Below are positions 17,735 through 25,966 of a stretch of 64,000 nt of DNA, one piece after another. Source of the stretch: Natronobacterium texcoconense. Its GTDB lineage: Archaea > Halobacteriota > Halobacteria > Halobacteriales > Natrialbaceae. The notes below the pieces were generated by a model. That model was not told where the DNA came from. It ran no database searches and saw nothing but the letters and a program-made list of their open reading frames with translations. The DNA lies in assembly GCF_900104065.1 (NCBI RefSeq), contig NZ_FNLC01000003.1:1-64000 (forward strand), in the 5' to 3' direction. The translations under genes were made by a program, and so were the position numbers. Positions within the stretch are counted from its first letter, which is position 1, and each line of letters opens with the position of its first letter.

Positions 17735-18217
17735 TCACTCGGCACAGGCGGTGACGAAACAACTCCCCGACTCGGGCCGAATCCGATGACACGCGTCCTC
17801 ACGCGGAGAATCGACCTGCCGTTCCAACCTCTCGATTGCTTCGAATGGGAGACTGAACCCGATCCGGTAGGCGGTCTGACCGTCGATCTCGTACCCAAGG
17901 ACGCGATCGAAAAACGACACGACGACGCACTGTCGCCACGCGAGCGATTCGGCGATCGCCGTACCCTGAGCGGTCGTCTTGACGCCGTCGTACTTCTTGT
18001 GGTGGACGAGATCGGTCGCTGACAGCTTCGTCACCATTTCGGTGACGCTTCCAGGTTCGATACCGAGTTCGGCGGCGAGTTCCCCGGTTCGGACGCGGGT
18101 GTCGTTCCGACTCGAGAGCCAGTAAATGGAGAGCAAGTACCTGCCTTCGGTCTCGTTTAGCGACTTGGGGATGGGAGTTCCTCCACCGATATCCGTCGAC
18201 GAATGTGTTGTGGCCAT
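17735..18217 (-). CDS. DtxR/MntR-like metal-dependent transcriptional regulator
   Basis: This 160-residue protein has a winged helix at about residues 16-75 (EGRYLLSIYWLSSRND; VRTGELAAELGIEPGSVTEM; LVHHKKYDGVKTTAQG), the DtxR/IdeR pattern in which the second helix reads pairs of operator half-sites. It is followed by a shortened dimerisation part with C-V-V-V-S-F-F-D-R-V-L-G-Y-E-I and a Cys/His tail (EDACHRIRPESGSC). Such proteins repress metal-transport genes when Mn or Fe is bound; the ligand set is not classic, so the metal is unknown. ATG 18217 chosen; the frame runs up to 18286. It lies opposite the oxidase and HMA genes. Confidence 0.78.
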   Translation of the reverse strand: MATTHSSTDIGGGTPIPKSLNETEGRYLLSIYWLSSRNDTRVRTGELAAELGIEPGSVTEMVTKLSATDLVHHKKYDGVKTTAQGTAIAESLAWRQCVVVSFFDRVLGYEIDGQTAYRIGFSLPFEAIERLERQVDSPREDACHRIRPESGSCFVTACAE

Positions 18218-18489
18218 CGTTCGATCCAATGTAGTGCGGGAATCCGGGAGTTTCGTTTCCCGAATACCTTCGGAGAAACGAGACATAGGGTTGGGCTCTC
18301 CAGTCGTCGAACGGATGTTCTATTAAGTAGTTGTGATGACGTCTTCCGTCGATTCCAAGGGGATCGACGATACTCTGTTCGGCTACCGAGATGGCGGTGT
18401 CAATCACCGTATAAGCGCACTCCGAAACGTGTTCGGGTGTAACGATTCGTGAATAGATGATATACATACGTACGAGGATGGTGATGTCC

Positions 18490-18708
18490 ATGAGCAACAC
18501 GGTTCGTATTCGAGTACGGGACGCGATGTTCGACTGTGAATCGTGTGCGAACACGATCGAACACGTACTGGAGGCGACTTACGGCGTCGAACAGATCGAC
18601 GTCGACGAATCGACCGAACGGGTCGAAATCGATTACGATCCCGATATCGTAGCCCCGACCGAACTCGAGATGACGTTCGAGGCGTGGGGATACACGCCCC
18701 GACCGTGA
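18490..18708 (+). CDS. Heavy-metal-associated (HMA) copper-binding protein
   Basis: This 72-residue ferredoxin-like HMA domain has the metal loop D-A-M-F-D-C-E-S-C-A-N-T-I-E-H-V-L with cysteines 16 and 19. It then has G-V-E-Q-I-D-V-D and V-E-I-D-Y-D-P-D strands and a final F-E-A-W-G-Y-T-P. The usual G-M-T-C-x2-C becomes A-M-F-D-C-x2-C, still a bis-cysteine Cu(I)/soft-metal site. It is probably a cytoplasmic metallochaperone or buffer. Four in-frame ATGs occur between 18457 and 18490; the last gives the family-normal start (MSNTVRIRV). A DtxR-like regulator is divergent upstream. Confidence 0.8.
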   Translation: MSNTVRIRVRDAMFDCESCANTIEHVLEATYGVEQIDVDESTERVEIDYDPDIVAPTELEMTFEAWGYTPRP

Positions 18709-18839
18709 TCGCTTCGTCCGACGAGGCGACGGACATGTGGCTCGATGCCGTCCGGAAGGGGACCATCCAGGACGTTCCCGGTCGAGCTATGAAACCGGGA
18801 TCGAGACCGACGCGACCAGGGAACCGACACGATTCCACC

Positions 18840-19349
18840 ATGACCAGTTCTACATCGAACACCAACACGTATCTCGTCGAAACGAAGCCGGGAACCGAGG
18901 CGTACGTCGATTCGACGCTTAAGAAGTATTACGGGGATCTATTCACCGAGGTATCGATCGCTTCCGCTTCCGACGACACGGCGGGGACCATCCTGATCGA
19001 TTCGGACTACGAACTACCACTAGATGCGATACGCCGGATCAACGATGTCGAACGCGCCGCTCGGGTCGCTCATCGGATATCGGCCGTTGACGGCGAGAGA
19101 CTTGAGGCAATCGAACGGCTGTGTGCGAACGCGGCGGCATCACTGACCGACGGAGGAAGCGTCGAACTGCGAGTACGGGTGGTCCCCGGGACCGACAACG
19201 CGATCACAGCTGCAGAGATCGAACGAGTGTGTCGTGAGGCGCTCTGCAACACTGCAAGTGACGTGACGATCGATGAGGAAACAGCAGACTACAAACTCAA
19301 GGTTGTTAGTGGTGTCAGCTGTGTGTGTCTTTCTATCGTTGAACGATAG
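18840..19349 (+). CDS. Stand-alone THUMP-like RNA-binding domain protein
   Basis: This is a 169-residue protein (M-T-S-S-T-S-N-T-N-T-Y-L-V-E-T-K-P-G). The second half follows the THUMP pattern: a helical lead (LEAIERLCANAAASL), a strand V-E-L-R-V-R-V-V-P-G-T, a helix I-T-A-A-E-I-E-R-V-C-R-E-A-L, then Y-K-L-K-V-V-S-G-V-S-C-V-C-L-S-I-V-E. THUMP domains bind tRNA acceptor ends and are normally fused to modification enzymes; no catalytic domain is present here. The frame is open upstream to 18543 through Arg-rich shadow sequence; ATG 18840 begins the natural composition. The assignment is by pattern only and could be wrong. Confidence 0.6.
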   Translation: MTSSTSNTNTYLVETKPGTEAYVDSTLKKYYGDLFTEVSIASASDDTAGTILIDSDYELPLDAIRRINDVERAARVAHRISAVDGERLEAIERLCANAAASLTDGGSVELRVRVVPGTDNAITAAEIERVCREALCNTASDVTIDEETADYKLKVVSGVSCVCLSIVER

Positions 19350-19489
19350 TTCTCTTCCGTTCGTCTTTCAGCGACTTCGAACAGGGTTCGGAACTGGTGA
19401 CCGCCACGGAATTCGACCCCCATATCAATATGGAGACAAACGTATTCGACATCCTGCTTTTGAGTGGCGAACGCGTACGTGAGCCACGT

Positions 19490-19795
19490 ATGCCAACGAT
19501 TCAATCCCTCTCGGAACTGGAAAGCACCCCTCACGCGAACGTCTTCCCGACGTCGGAACCGAAGACGATCCGGCTGGAACTCGAGGCGGACGAAGCGGTC
19601 GATCGCCACTCGCATCCGGGACGTGACATCGTCTTCCACCTGCTTGAGGGCGAAATCGAACTGGAACTCGACGGCGACACCCACGAGGTCACTGCGGGCG
19701 ACGTCGCCCGCTTCGATGGCGATCAGGACATCGCACCGCGTGCCCTCGAGCCGAGTACAGCACTCATCGTCTTGGCACAGCAGGAGTCAGCGTAG
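19490..19795 (+). CDS. Small cupin protein
   Basis: This 101-residue single-domain cupin has the metal motif A-V-D-R-H-S-H-P-G-R-D-I-V-F-H-L-L-E-G-E (two His, a distal His and a Glu, close to the full cupin motif 1) and the second motif V-T-A-G-D-V-A-R-F-D-G-D-Q-D-I-A-P-R-A. It probably binds a divalent metal. Its substrate is unknown; small cupins of this size in haloarchaea are often stress-linked. ATG 19490 chosen over an upstream frame to 19397 because MPTIQSLSEL begins the fold. It lies 104 bases before the ABCE1-like gene in the same direction. Confidence 0.82.
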   Translation: MPTIQSLSELESTPHANVFPTSEPKTIRLELEADEAVDRHSHPGRDIVFHLLEGEIELELDGDTHEVTAGDVARFDGDQDIAPRALEPSTALIVLAQQESA

Positions 19796-19899
19796 CTCTC
19801 TCCTTTGAACGGCGAACCAGGCGGACGACAAGCCCTACAGTTCGCCGCGTCGGTCGCACGGAACGCTAACCAGAACGAAACACGGCTTCGCACTAATCC

Positions 19900-21693
19900 A
19901 TGACAGACCCGACCGACATCCAGGAGCAAGAGTACGTCGCGATCATCGATCAGGACGAAGTCACCGACGAAGTCAGAGACATCGCGGTCAAGTACGATCC
20001 GCTCAACCGATCGGGGCGCGAGGGGTTTCACGTTACCGATGACGGGGGGTTACATATCGACGACGCCGTCGTCATGCGCGAGCACAAGCTGATCGAGAAG
20101 AAGATTCCCAACGACGCGATCCGGATCGTGCCGCTTCCGGCCGAAACCGGCCAGCTCGTCCACCAGTACGGCGATAACGGCTTCCGGCTCTACGAGCTGC
20201 CGATGCCCGAGGACGAGGCCGTGATCGGCCTGCTCGGGCGCAACGGGATCGGGAAGAGTACGGCACTTCGGGTCCTCGCCGGGGAGATAATTCCGAACTT
20301 CGGACTCGAGGAAGATCCCGACTGGGATCGGGCGGTCGACTCCTTTCGCGGAACGACGCTCCAGACGCACCTCGAGCAGCTTCGTAACGGAGACGTGACG
20401 ACGGCGACAAAACGGCAGCGAGTGGAGGCGCTCGTGGACGAGGCGGCCGCAGACGAGACGGTTCGGGAGCGGCTGGCCGCGTGCTCGAACGGAACTGACG
20501 GAATTTCGGACGAACTCGATTTGACGCCGCTTCTCGACCGGCGGATGGGGGATCTCTCGGGTGGCGAGCGCCAACGTCTCGAGATTGCGACTACGCTGGC
20601 GACCGACGCCGACCTCTACCTGTTCGACGAACCCTCGTCGTTTCTGGATGTCGAACGACGACTGAGCGTCGCCCGGACGATCCGTGACCGGATCACCGAG
20701 ATGGGGGCCGCAGCGGTCGTCGTCGAACACGATCTCGCGACACTCGACCTCCTCGCTGACGGGATCTACATTGCCTACGGGGAGCCGGGTGATTTCGGCG
20801 TCGTCTCCCAGCGTCTCGGGTCCCGCGAAGGTATCAACCAATTCCTCGAGGGTCAGCTCCAGCAGGAAAACGTACAGATCAGGAAGAAATCGATCTCGTT
20901 TCCGGGGCCACGGGAGCGGTCAATCCCCAAGAAGGAGGGAGTCCTCGAGTATCCGGACCTCGAGGTTGGCTTCGAAGAGTTCTCGCTGTCCGTCGAGGGC
21001 GGCACTGCCCACGAGGGCGAGTCGATCGGGATCGTCGGAGCGAACGCCCTCGGGAAGACGACGTTTGCGAAACTGCTCGCTGGGGGCATCGAACCCGACG
21101 TTGGGACCGTCCCCGATCATGCGACCGTCTCGTACAAACCGCAGTACATCGCTCCGGACGGCGACGAGACGGTCCGGGAACGGTTCGTGAAGGTTGCCGA
21201 CGTCCGTTCGCAGGCGTTCGAGACGCAGGTCTCGAAGCCGTTCGATCTCGAGACGCTGTTCGATCGTCCGCTCTCTGCGCTCTCCGGTGGCGAACTCCAG
21301 CGGGTCGCAGTAGCGCTGTGTCTCGCCCGTGAGGCGGATATGTACCTCCTGGACGAGCCGTCGGCGTTTCTCGACGTCAACCGTCGTGTCGCAGTTGCCG
21401 ACCAGCTTCGTCGGTTCGCCCGAAAGCGTGACCGGCCGCTGCTCGTGATCGACCACGACCTCTTCTTGCTCAATCGCGTCTCGGATCGACTGGTGGTCTT
21501 CGACGGCGAATCCGGGACGTACGGGGAGGCAACCGCACCACAGCCCATGCGTGAGGGGATGAACGACTTCCTCTCTTCGCTCGGCGTGACATTCCGCCGG
21601 GACGAGCGAACTGGCCGACCTCGAGTCAACAAACCCGGGAGCCAGCTCGACCGAAAACAGAAACGCTCCGGGGAGTACTACTACACGGGGTGA
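19900..21693 (+). CDS. ABCE1/Rli1-like ATPase lacking the iron-sulfur domain cysteines
   Basis: This 597-residue twin ABC ATPase has the ribosome-recycling ABCE1 layout. NBD1 has Walker A G-R-N-G-I-G-K-S-T (~112), signature LSGGERQRL (~218) and Walker B LYLFDEPSSFLD. NBD2 has GANALGKTT (~381), LSGGELQRV (~461) and MYLLDEPSAFLD. The ABCE1-type tail T-F-R-R-D-E-R-T-G-R-P-R-V-N-K is intact. The N-terminal ~80 residues align with the ferredoxin-like domain (D-P-L-N-R-S-G-R-E; I-P-N-D-A-I-R-I-V-P-L-P) but contain no cysteine: all eight cluster ligands are replaced (for example by E, V, A, D, I, H). Both ATP sites look active. It is likely a paralogue of a canonical Rli1 encoded elsewhere (inference). 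Confidence 0.88.
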   Translation: MTDPTDIQEQEYVAIIDQDEVTDEVRDIAVKYDPLNRSGREGFHVTDDGGLHIDDAVVMREHKLIEKKIPNDAIRIVPLPAETGQLVHQYGDNGFRLYELPMPEDEAVIGLLGRNGIGKSTALRVLAGEIIPNFGLEEDPDWDRAVDSFRGTTLQTHLEQLRNGDVTTATKRQRVEALVDEAAADETVRERLAACSNGTDGISDELDLTPLLDRRMGDLSGGERQRLEIATTLATDADLYLFDEPSSFLDVERRLSVARTIRDRITEMGAAAVVVEHDLATLDLLADGIYIAYGEPGDFGVVSQRLGSREGINQFLEGQLQQENVQIRKKSISFPGPRERSIPKKEGVLEYPDLEVGFEEFSLSVEGGTAHEGESIGIVGANALGKTTFAKLLAGGIEPDVGTVPDHATVSYKPQYIAPDGDETVRERFVKVADVRSQAFETQVSKPFDLETLFDRPLSALSGGELQRVAVALCLAREADMYLLDEPSAFLDVNRRVAVADQLRRFARKRDRPLLVIDHDLFLLNRVSDRLVVFDGESGTYGEATAPQPMREGMNDFLSSLGVTFRRDERTGRPRVNKPGSQLDRKQKRSGEYYYTG

Positions 21694-21848
21694 ATCTCGT
21701 ACCCGTCGTCGACTAACCTTGCCACGTCGGGTGCATGGTCAGTGCCTTCGCTCTCGACGGCCTCGGCAACGCCCTTAAACGAGGTGCAGCGATTACAGAT
21801 TCCCGCAACGAGGTCGCGGTCTTTCGTACGGATCGTCAGTCCTCCTCC
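21681..21848 (-). CDS. Possible small ORF downstream of the 99-residue gene
   Basis: Immediately after the stop at 21852, the minus strand shows GGAGGAGGA (21838-21846) and an open stretch of 52 codons read L-T-I-R-T-K-D-R-D-L-V-A-G-I-C-N-R-C-T-S-F-K, ending D-D-G-Y-E-I-H-P-V-stop at 21681. It has a C-x2-C pair and acidic haloarchaeal composition. No ATG or GTG starts it, so it would need a CTG start, or it is a gene remnant. It overlaps the 3' end of the ABCE1-like gene by 13 bases, tail to tail. Weak call. Confidence 0.3.
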   Translation of the reverse strand, partial: GGGLTIRTKDRDLVAGICNRCTSFKGVAEAVESEGTDHAPDVARLVDDGYEIHPV

Positions 21849-21851
21849 GCC

Positions 21852-22151
21852 CTACGCCTCCGGCGTCGCGACCTGTTCGTCGGTCTCTTTCATGTACTCG
21901 AATGCGATCGACCTGGCCTCCTCGAGCTCCTCGACGAGTGCGAGTTCAGCCGATTCACTCCCATTGACACGGACGAAGTACCCCCAACCGCCGAAACTGT
22001 TCGGCTCATGGACGTCGCTGACTCGGAGCGTTACGTCGCGATCGGCGTGGGTGTACGCGATCCTCGTGTACTCTCGTTCCATGATCGGGTCGTAGGTCGT
22101 TTGCTCGAGCTCGAGTTCCCAGTTTTCGGGGATGGAATTGGATTGCGTCAT
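21852..22151 (-). CDS. Conserved hypothetical haloarchaeal protein
   Basis: This is a 99-residue acidic protein starting M-T-Q-S-N-S-I-P-E-N-W. It is soluble, with a beta-rich centre (Y-T-R-I-A-Y-T-H-A-D-R-D-V-T-L-R-V; G-G-W-G-Y-F-V-R-V-N-G) and a C-terminal helix (ELALVEELEEARSIAFEYM). The pattern of paired strands then a helix resembles haloarchaeal proteins that accompany sensory or stress genes, but no named family is recognised. ATG 22151 is preferred; upstream the frame has Arg-rich shadow sequence to 22460. AT-rich DNA at 22185-22200 may be the promoter. Confidence 0.65.
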   Translation of the reverse strand: MTQSNSIPENWELELEQTTYDPIMEREYTRIAYTHADRDVTLRVSDVHEPNSFGGWGYFVRVNGSESAELALVEELEEARSIAFEYMKETDEQVATPEA

Positions 22152-22302
22152 AGGAGACAATTCGACAGGAAAGGCGATGGTCGTTCTGACGAATATATTC
22201 CAGTTTCCTTTGAAGGTCGCCAGGCACAGTTCTAGCAGCTTCGTATACGAGCTGTCGTAACGACGGACCGCCGTATCTGTGAACTGACTACGAGGATATC
22301 GG

Positions 22303-22611
22303 TCACGCCTCGGTCGTAGCCAGTTCTTCGCGGAGCCACGCTCTTGCAGCCCAGACGCAGTCATCGGCGGTGCGTCGGCTCTCAGGGTGGTTGTCGACGA
22401 GCGTCGTACACGCTGTCTCGAATGCTGCCCGGTTCGGTACTCCGAAGTCGGAGACAGCAACGAACTTCCCCTCCTGATAGTGGTGGAAGACGACGTTGCG
22501 GTCGACGTTCGGGACGCCGTGGTCCGCGAACCATTCGGTCAGGAGTCGTTTCACCTCGCCGGTGACCTGGCTGTTTTTCCGTCCGTTGGCTCGAACGCGG
22601 AGATGGGTCAT
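22303..22611 (-). CDS. Conserved hypothetical protein, 102 residues
   Basis: This soluble protein begins M-T-H-L-R-V-R-A-N-G-R-K-N-S-Q-V. It contains L-L-T-E-W-F-A-D-H-G-V-P-N-V-D-R-N-V-V-F-H-H-Y, then E-G-K-F-V-A-V-S-D-F-G-V-P and a helical C-terminus with one Cys (DDCVWAARAWL). I do not recognise a family. It starts 42 bases after the stop of the acetolactate-synthase-like gene in the same direction, so it may be the last gene of that transcript. Confidence 0.6.
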   Translation of the reverse strand: MTHLRVRANGRKNSQVTGEVKRLLTEWFADHGVPNVDRNVVFHHYQEGKFVAVSDFGVPNRAAFETACTTLVDNHPESRRTADDCVWAARAWLREELATTEA

Positions 22612-22653
22612 CGTCAGTGTGTCGTGAAGGTGTTCGAATGGCTTCGACAGGCA

Positions 22654-24393
22654 CTACGTGAGCGGGACTTCGATTAGGGACATCCCGTCTCCGACGGCGT
22701 CCTCGAGTACCTTGCGGAGTCCCTCTCGTGTCGTCGGTCGGTAGCCGTCGATACCGAAGCTCTCGGCGAACGCGACGAAGTCGGGGTTCGTCAGTTCGGT
22801 GCCGACCGATTCGCCAGTATGGGCTCGCTGTTTGCTCGAGATGAGGCCGTAGTCGTCGTCGGTGAAGACGACGGTCGTGAATTCAGCGTCCAGTCGTGTC
22901 GCGGTCTCGATCTCTGCGGCGTTCATCAGGAAACCGCCGTCACCAGTCACCGTCACGATGTTTTCGTCGACGGCGAGATCGGCGGCCAGCGCCCCCGGAA
23001 CTGCGATCCCCATCGACGCCAGACCGTTCGAGATCACGACGGTATTCGGCTCGTACGTCGGGAACGCACGGGCAATGTCCATCTTATGACTTCCGACGTC
23101 CGAGACGAGGACATCCGATGGATCCATCACCTCCCTGAGGACCGGGAGTACGCCGCGCACGGTAAACGGTTCCTCGGCGGCCGGTGTTCGGTCGACGTCG
23201 TCGACGATTGACGCCCGTAGCGGCTCGTACCACTCCGTCTCGAATGGGAGCCCGTCGGCCCGACAGCGGTCGGTTACCTCCCGGAGCGTCCAGGCGATGT
23301 TCGCGACGACCTCGAGTTCGGGATCGTACACGGCCGAGACTTCCGCGGGCTCGGTGTCGAGGTGGACGAGCGTCGTCTCACCCAGTTCCCAGTCGGCCGG
23401 GTCGTGCTCCGCGATATCGAACCCGACCGAGAGGACAAGATCCGTACGGTGGATTGCCTCGAGTGCTTCGCCGTCTGGACCCGAGTCTAGCGTCAGCAGT
23501 GATCGGGGCGACTCGTCGGAGACGACCCCTTTACCCATGTACGTTGAGACGACCGGAATTCCGGTCTCGTCGACGAACGATCGCACGGCGGTTGCCGCCC
23601 CCGTTCTGATGGCTCCGTTGCCTGCGATCACGACTGGGCGACTCGCCGCCTCGAGTTCGGTCAGCAACCGATCGACCGACAGGGGATCCGGCGGCGTTGG
23701 GTGGACGCGATCCCGGACGGGCAACGGGTCGGCAGACGTTTCCCGCGAGGCGATGTCCTCCGGTAGTTCGAGGTGGGTCGCACCGGGCTTCTCGTGGGCC
23801 GCCGTCTTGAACGCTTTGCGGACGGCCTCGTGGACGACGTCGGGGTCGGTCAACTGTGCATTCCATTTCGTAACTGGCTCGAACGTATCGACGACGTCGA
23901 TCGCCTGATGACTCTCTCGATGTAGTCGCTCGAGTGCCCCCTGTGCGGTGATCGCCACTAGCGGGCTCTTGTCGAGGTGGGCGTCGGCAACGCCTGTCAG
24001 CAGGTTCGTCGCCCCCGGGCCGAGGGTAGCGAGACAGACTCCCGGCTCGCCCGTCAGTCGCCCATGCACGTCAGCCATGAACGCCGCCCCCTGCTCGTGG
24101 CGAGTCGGGACGAACGTGACGTCGGACTCCTCGAGGGCGAACAGCAGTTCCTCCATCTCCTCGCCGGGGAGCCCGAAGACGTGGTCGACACCCTCCCGCT
24201 CGAGGCAGGCCGCCAAGAGCTGGGCGGCGCTTCTCTCGCCCTCGGAGTGACGGTCGTCGTTCGTAGCGTCGTCGGATCGATGGTCGTCGTACATGTCGGT
24301 TTCGTCGGATCGGTGGTAGTCGTCTCCGTTCGCTACGTCGGATCGTCGATCGTTGGCCCCGGTAGGGCCGTTGTCGAGTCGCTGGTCGCTCAT
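22654..24393 (-). CDS. Thiamine-diphosphate enzyme, acetolactate-synthase large-subunit-like
   Basis: This 579-residue ThDP enzyme has a PYR domain (G-L-P-G-E-E-M-E-E; R-H-E-Q-G-A-A-F-M-A-D; L-G-P-G-A-T-N-L-L-T-G), a central FAD/ADP-like domain and a C-terminal PP domain with the cofactor motif G-D-G-G-F-L-M-N-A-A-E-I-E-T-A. It condenses or decarboxylates a 2-oxo acid; acetolactate synthase is the nearest match, but a paralogue with another 2-oxo acid is equally likely. The first ~53 residues are an acidic H-R-S-D-type repetitive tail absent from the family. It begins 1 base after the aldehyde dehydrogenase stop, so the two are one operon. It has no regulatory subunit nearby. Confidence 0.82.
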   Translation of the reverse strand: MSDQRLDNGPTGANDRRSDVANGDDYHRSDETDMYDDHRSDDATNDDRHSEGERSAAQLLAACLEREGVDHVFGLPGEEMEELLFALEESDVTFVPTRHEQGAAFMADVHGRLTGEPGVCLATLGPGATNLLTGVADAHLDKSPLVAITAQGALERLHRESHQAIDVVDTFEPVTKWNAQLTDPDVVHEAVRKAFKTAAHEKPGATHLELPEDIASRETSADPLPVRDRVHPTPPDPLSVDRLLTELEAASRPVVIAGNGAIRTGAATAVRSFVDETGIPVVSTYMGKGVVSDESPRSLLTLDSGPDGEALEAIHRTDLVLSVGFDIAEHDPADWELGETTLVHLDTEPAEVSAVYDPELEVVANIAWTLREVTDRCRADGLPFETEWYEPLRASIVDDVDRTPAAEEPFTVRGVLPVLREVMDPSDVLVSDVGSHKMDIARAFPTYEPNTVVISNGLASMGIAVPGALAADLAVDENIVTVTGDGGFLMNAAEIETATRLDAEFTTVVFTDDDYGLISSKQRAHTGESVGTELTNPDFVAFAESFGIDGYRPTTREGLRKVLEDAVGDGMSLIEVPLT

Positions 24394-24394
24394 C

Positions 24395-25756
24395 TCACTC
24401 CACCCAGACCGTCTTTCGGTTGACGAACTCCGTGATCCCGTCCGCCGCGAGTTCGCGGCCGTAGCCCGACTCTTTGATCCCGCCGAACGGAACGCGGGGG
24501 TCCGACTTCACCAGCTGGTTGACGGAGACACAGCCCGCCTCGAGGTCGTGAGCCAGTCGACGGCCACGCTTGCGATCTGCGGTCCAGATGCTGGCCCCGA
24601 GCCCGAACCGGGTGTCGTTGGCTTTCTCGATCGCCTCGTACTCGTCGGCGACCTCGTAGACTGCTGCCACCGGGCCGAACGTCTCCTCAGCGTCGACCGG
24701 ACAGCCCTCGGGAACGTCTGTGAGGATTGTCGGCGGATAGTACGCACCTTCCCGATCGAGCGGTTCGCCGCCGGTCACCGCGTGTGCACCCGCCTCGAGG
24801 CTCCGTTCGACCTGCTCGTGCAACTCCGTCAGAAACGCCTCGCTTGCCAGCGGACCGACGTCGGTCTCGGCATCCATGGGATCGCCGACAGTCAGGGACT
24901 CGACTTCGGCCACGAATCGATTCACAAACTCGTCGTGGACGTCCGTGTGGACGACAAATCGTTTGGCCGCGATACAGGACTGGCCGGCGTTTTGCATTCG
25001 TGCCTGCGTGCCGACTTCGGCGGCTGCTTCTACGTCAGCATCCTCGAGAACGACGAAGGGATCGCTGCCGCCTAACTCGAGTACGCTCGGTTTCAGTTGT
25101 TCGCCGGCGGTCGCGGCGACCGCCCGGCCCGCTGGACCACTGCCGGTGAGGGTGACACCCCGAACCCGGTCGTCCCCAAGAATGCCGTCGACGAGGTCGG
25201 CATCGATCAACAGTGTGCGGAAGGTGCCTTCCGGAAGGCCGGCCTGCCGGAATGCGTCCTCGATGGCCATCGCACAACCGGGGACGCTGGAAGCGTGTTT
25301 CAATAGGACGACGTTGCCGGCCGTGAGTGCTGGCACGGCAAAGCGGAATACCTGCCAAAACGGATAGTTCCACGGCATGACGGCCAGTAACGGACCGAAC
25401 GGTTCGTAGACAGTCCGAGCGTCTACTCCAGGTGGACTCGGATGGCCCTCAGGTGTGAGATACGCACTCGCGTGTTCGGCGTAGTGCTCACAGACCCAGG
25501 CACACTTCTCAATCTCTGCGAGCGCCCCCGAGATCGGCTTCCCCATCTCGCGGGTGATCTGTTCTGCATACGTACGGTCGTTCTCACGTAGTTCCTCGGC
25601 CACTTCAGTAAGGAGACGTTCGCGCTCCCGGAGCGGTCGTATTCGCCACTCCTCGTAGGCCTCATTCGCGGCCTTTAGGGCGTTGTCGACGTCATCGGCC
25701 GTCTCTATTTCGTACGTTTCCACTCGTTCGCCAGTTGCAGGGTTGATAGCGTTCAT
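24395..25756 (-). CDS. NAD(P)-dependent aldehyde dehydrogenase (succinate-semialdehyde type)
   Basis: This 453-residue ALDH-superfamily enzyme oxidises aldehydes to acids. Motifs are the Rossmann segment with M-P-W-N-Y-P-F-W-Q-V-F-R-F-A, the general-base block L-E-L-G-G-S-D-P-F and the catalytic cysteine in N-A-G-Q-S-C-I-A-A. F-G-P-V-A-A-V-Y and the end motif P-F-G-G-I-K-E-S-G-Y-G-R-E are also present. Short length and N-terminal style match the succinate-semialdehyde dehydrogenase group, though substrate cannot be fixed. It is first in an operon with the ThDP enzyme, which could make a 2-hydroxy-ketone or aldehyde it uses. Confidence 0.88.
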   Translation of the reverse strand: MNAINPATGERVETYEIETADDVDNALKAANEAYEEWRIRPLRERERLLTEVAEELRENDRTYAEQITREMGKPISGALAEIEKCAWVCEHYAEHASAYLTPEGHPSPPGVDARTVYEPFGPLLAVMPWNYPFWQVFRFAVPALTAGNVVLLKHASSVPGCAMAIEDAFRQAGLPEGTFRTLLIDADLVDGILGDDRVRGVTLTGSGPAGRAVAATAGEQLKPSVLELGGSDPFVVLEDADVEAAAEVGTQARMQNAGQSCIAAKRFVVHTDVHDEFVNRFVAEVESLTVGDPMDAETDVGPLASEAFLTELHEQVERSLEAGAHAVTGGEPLDREGAYYPPTILTDVPEGCPVDAEETFGPVAAVYEVADEYEAIEKANDTRFGLGASIWTADRKRGRRLAHDLEAGCVSVNQLVKSDPRVPFGGIKESGYGRELAADGITEFVNRKTVWVE

Positions 25757-25966
25757 CTATTCGGACATATCAGGCGAACGGTTGTGAGGACTCTCGCGAA
25801 TATCCTCGGCACAACGTACTTACAGAATGGGCCCCCGGTCCAACGGGTCTTTTTAAATACAAACCGAATATATACGCGCCAACCTATTCTTAGGTGGGCC
25901 TAAAACAAGGGGGCAACGACGAACCAATCGACGATACTCGGCGATCGGGTTCGTTCACACAACATC
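25757..25966. promoter_or_regulatory. Divergent promoter region between ALDH operon and HTH-10 regulator
   Basis: This 210-base AT-rich gap lies between oppositely directed genes. A clear TATA box TTTTTAAATA at about 25850-25859 is followed by a second AT block (GAATATATAC, ~25866-25875). A short inverted repeat TAGG-TGGG-CCTA lies at about 25891-25902. A position just upstream of the regulator gene suits self-control and control of the ALDH operon by the HTH-10 protein; that is inference. Confidence 0.5.
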
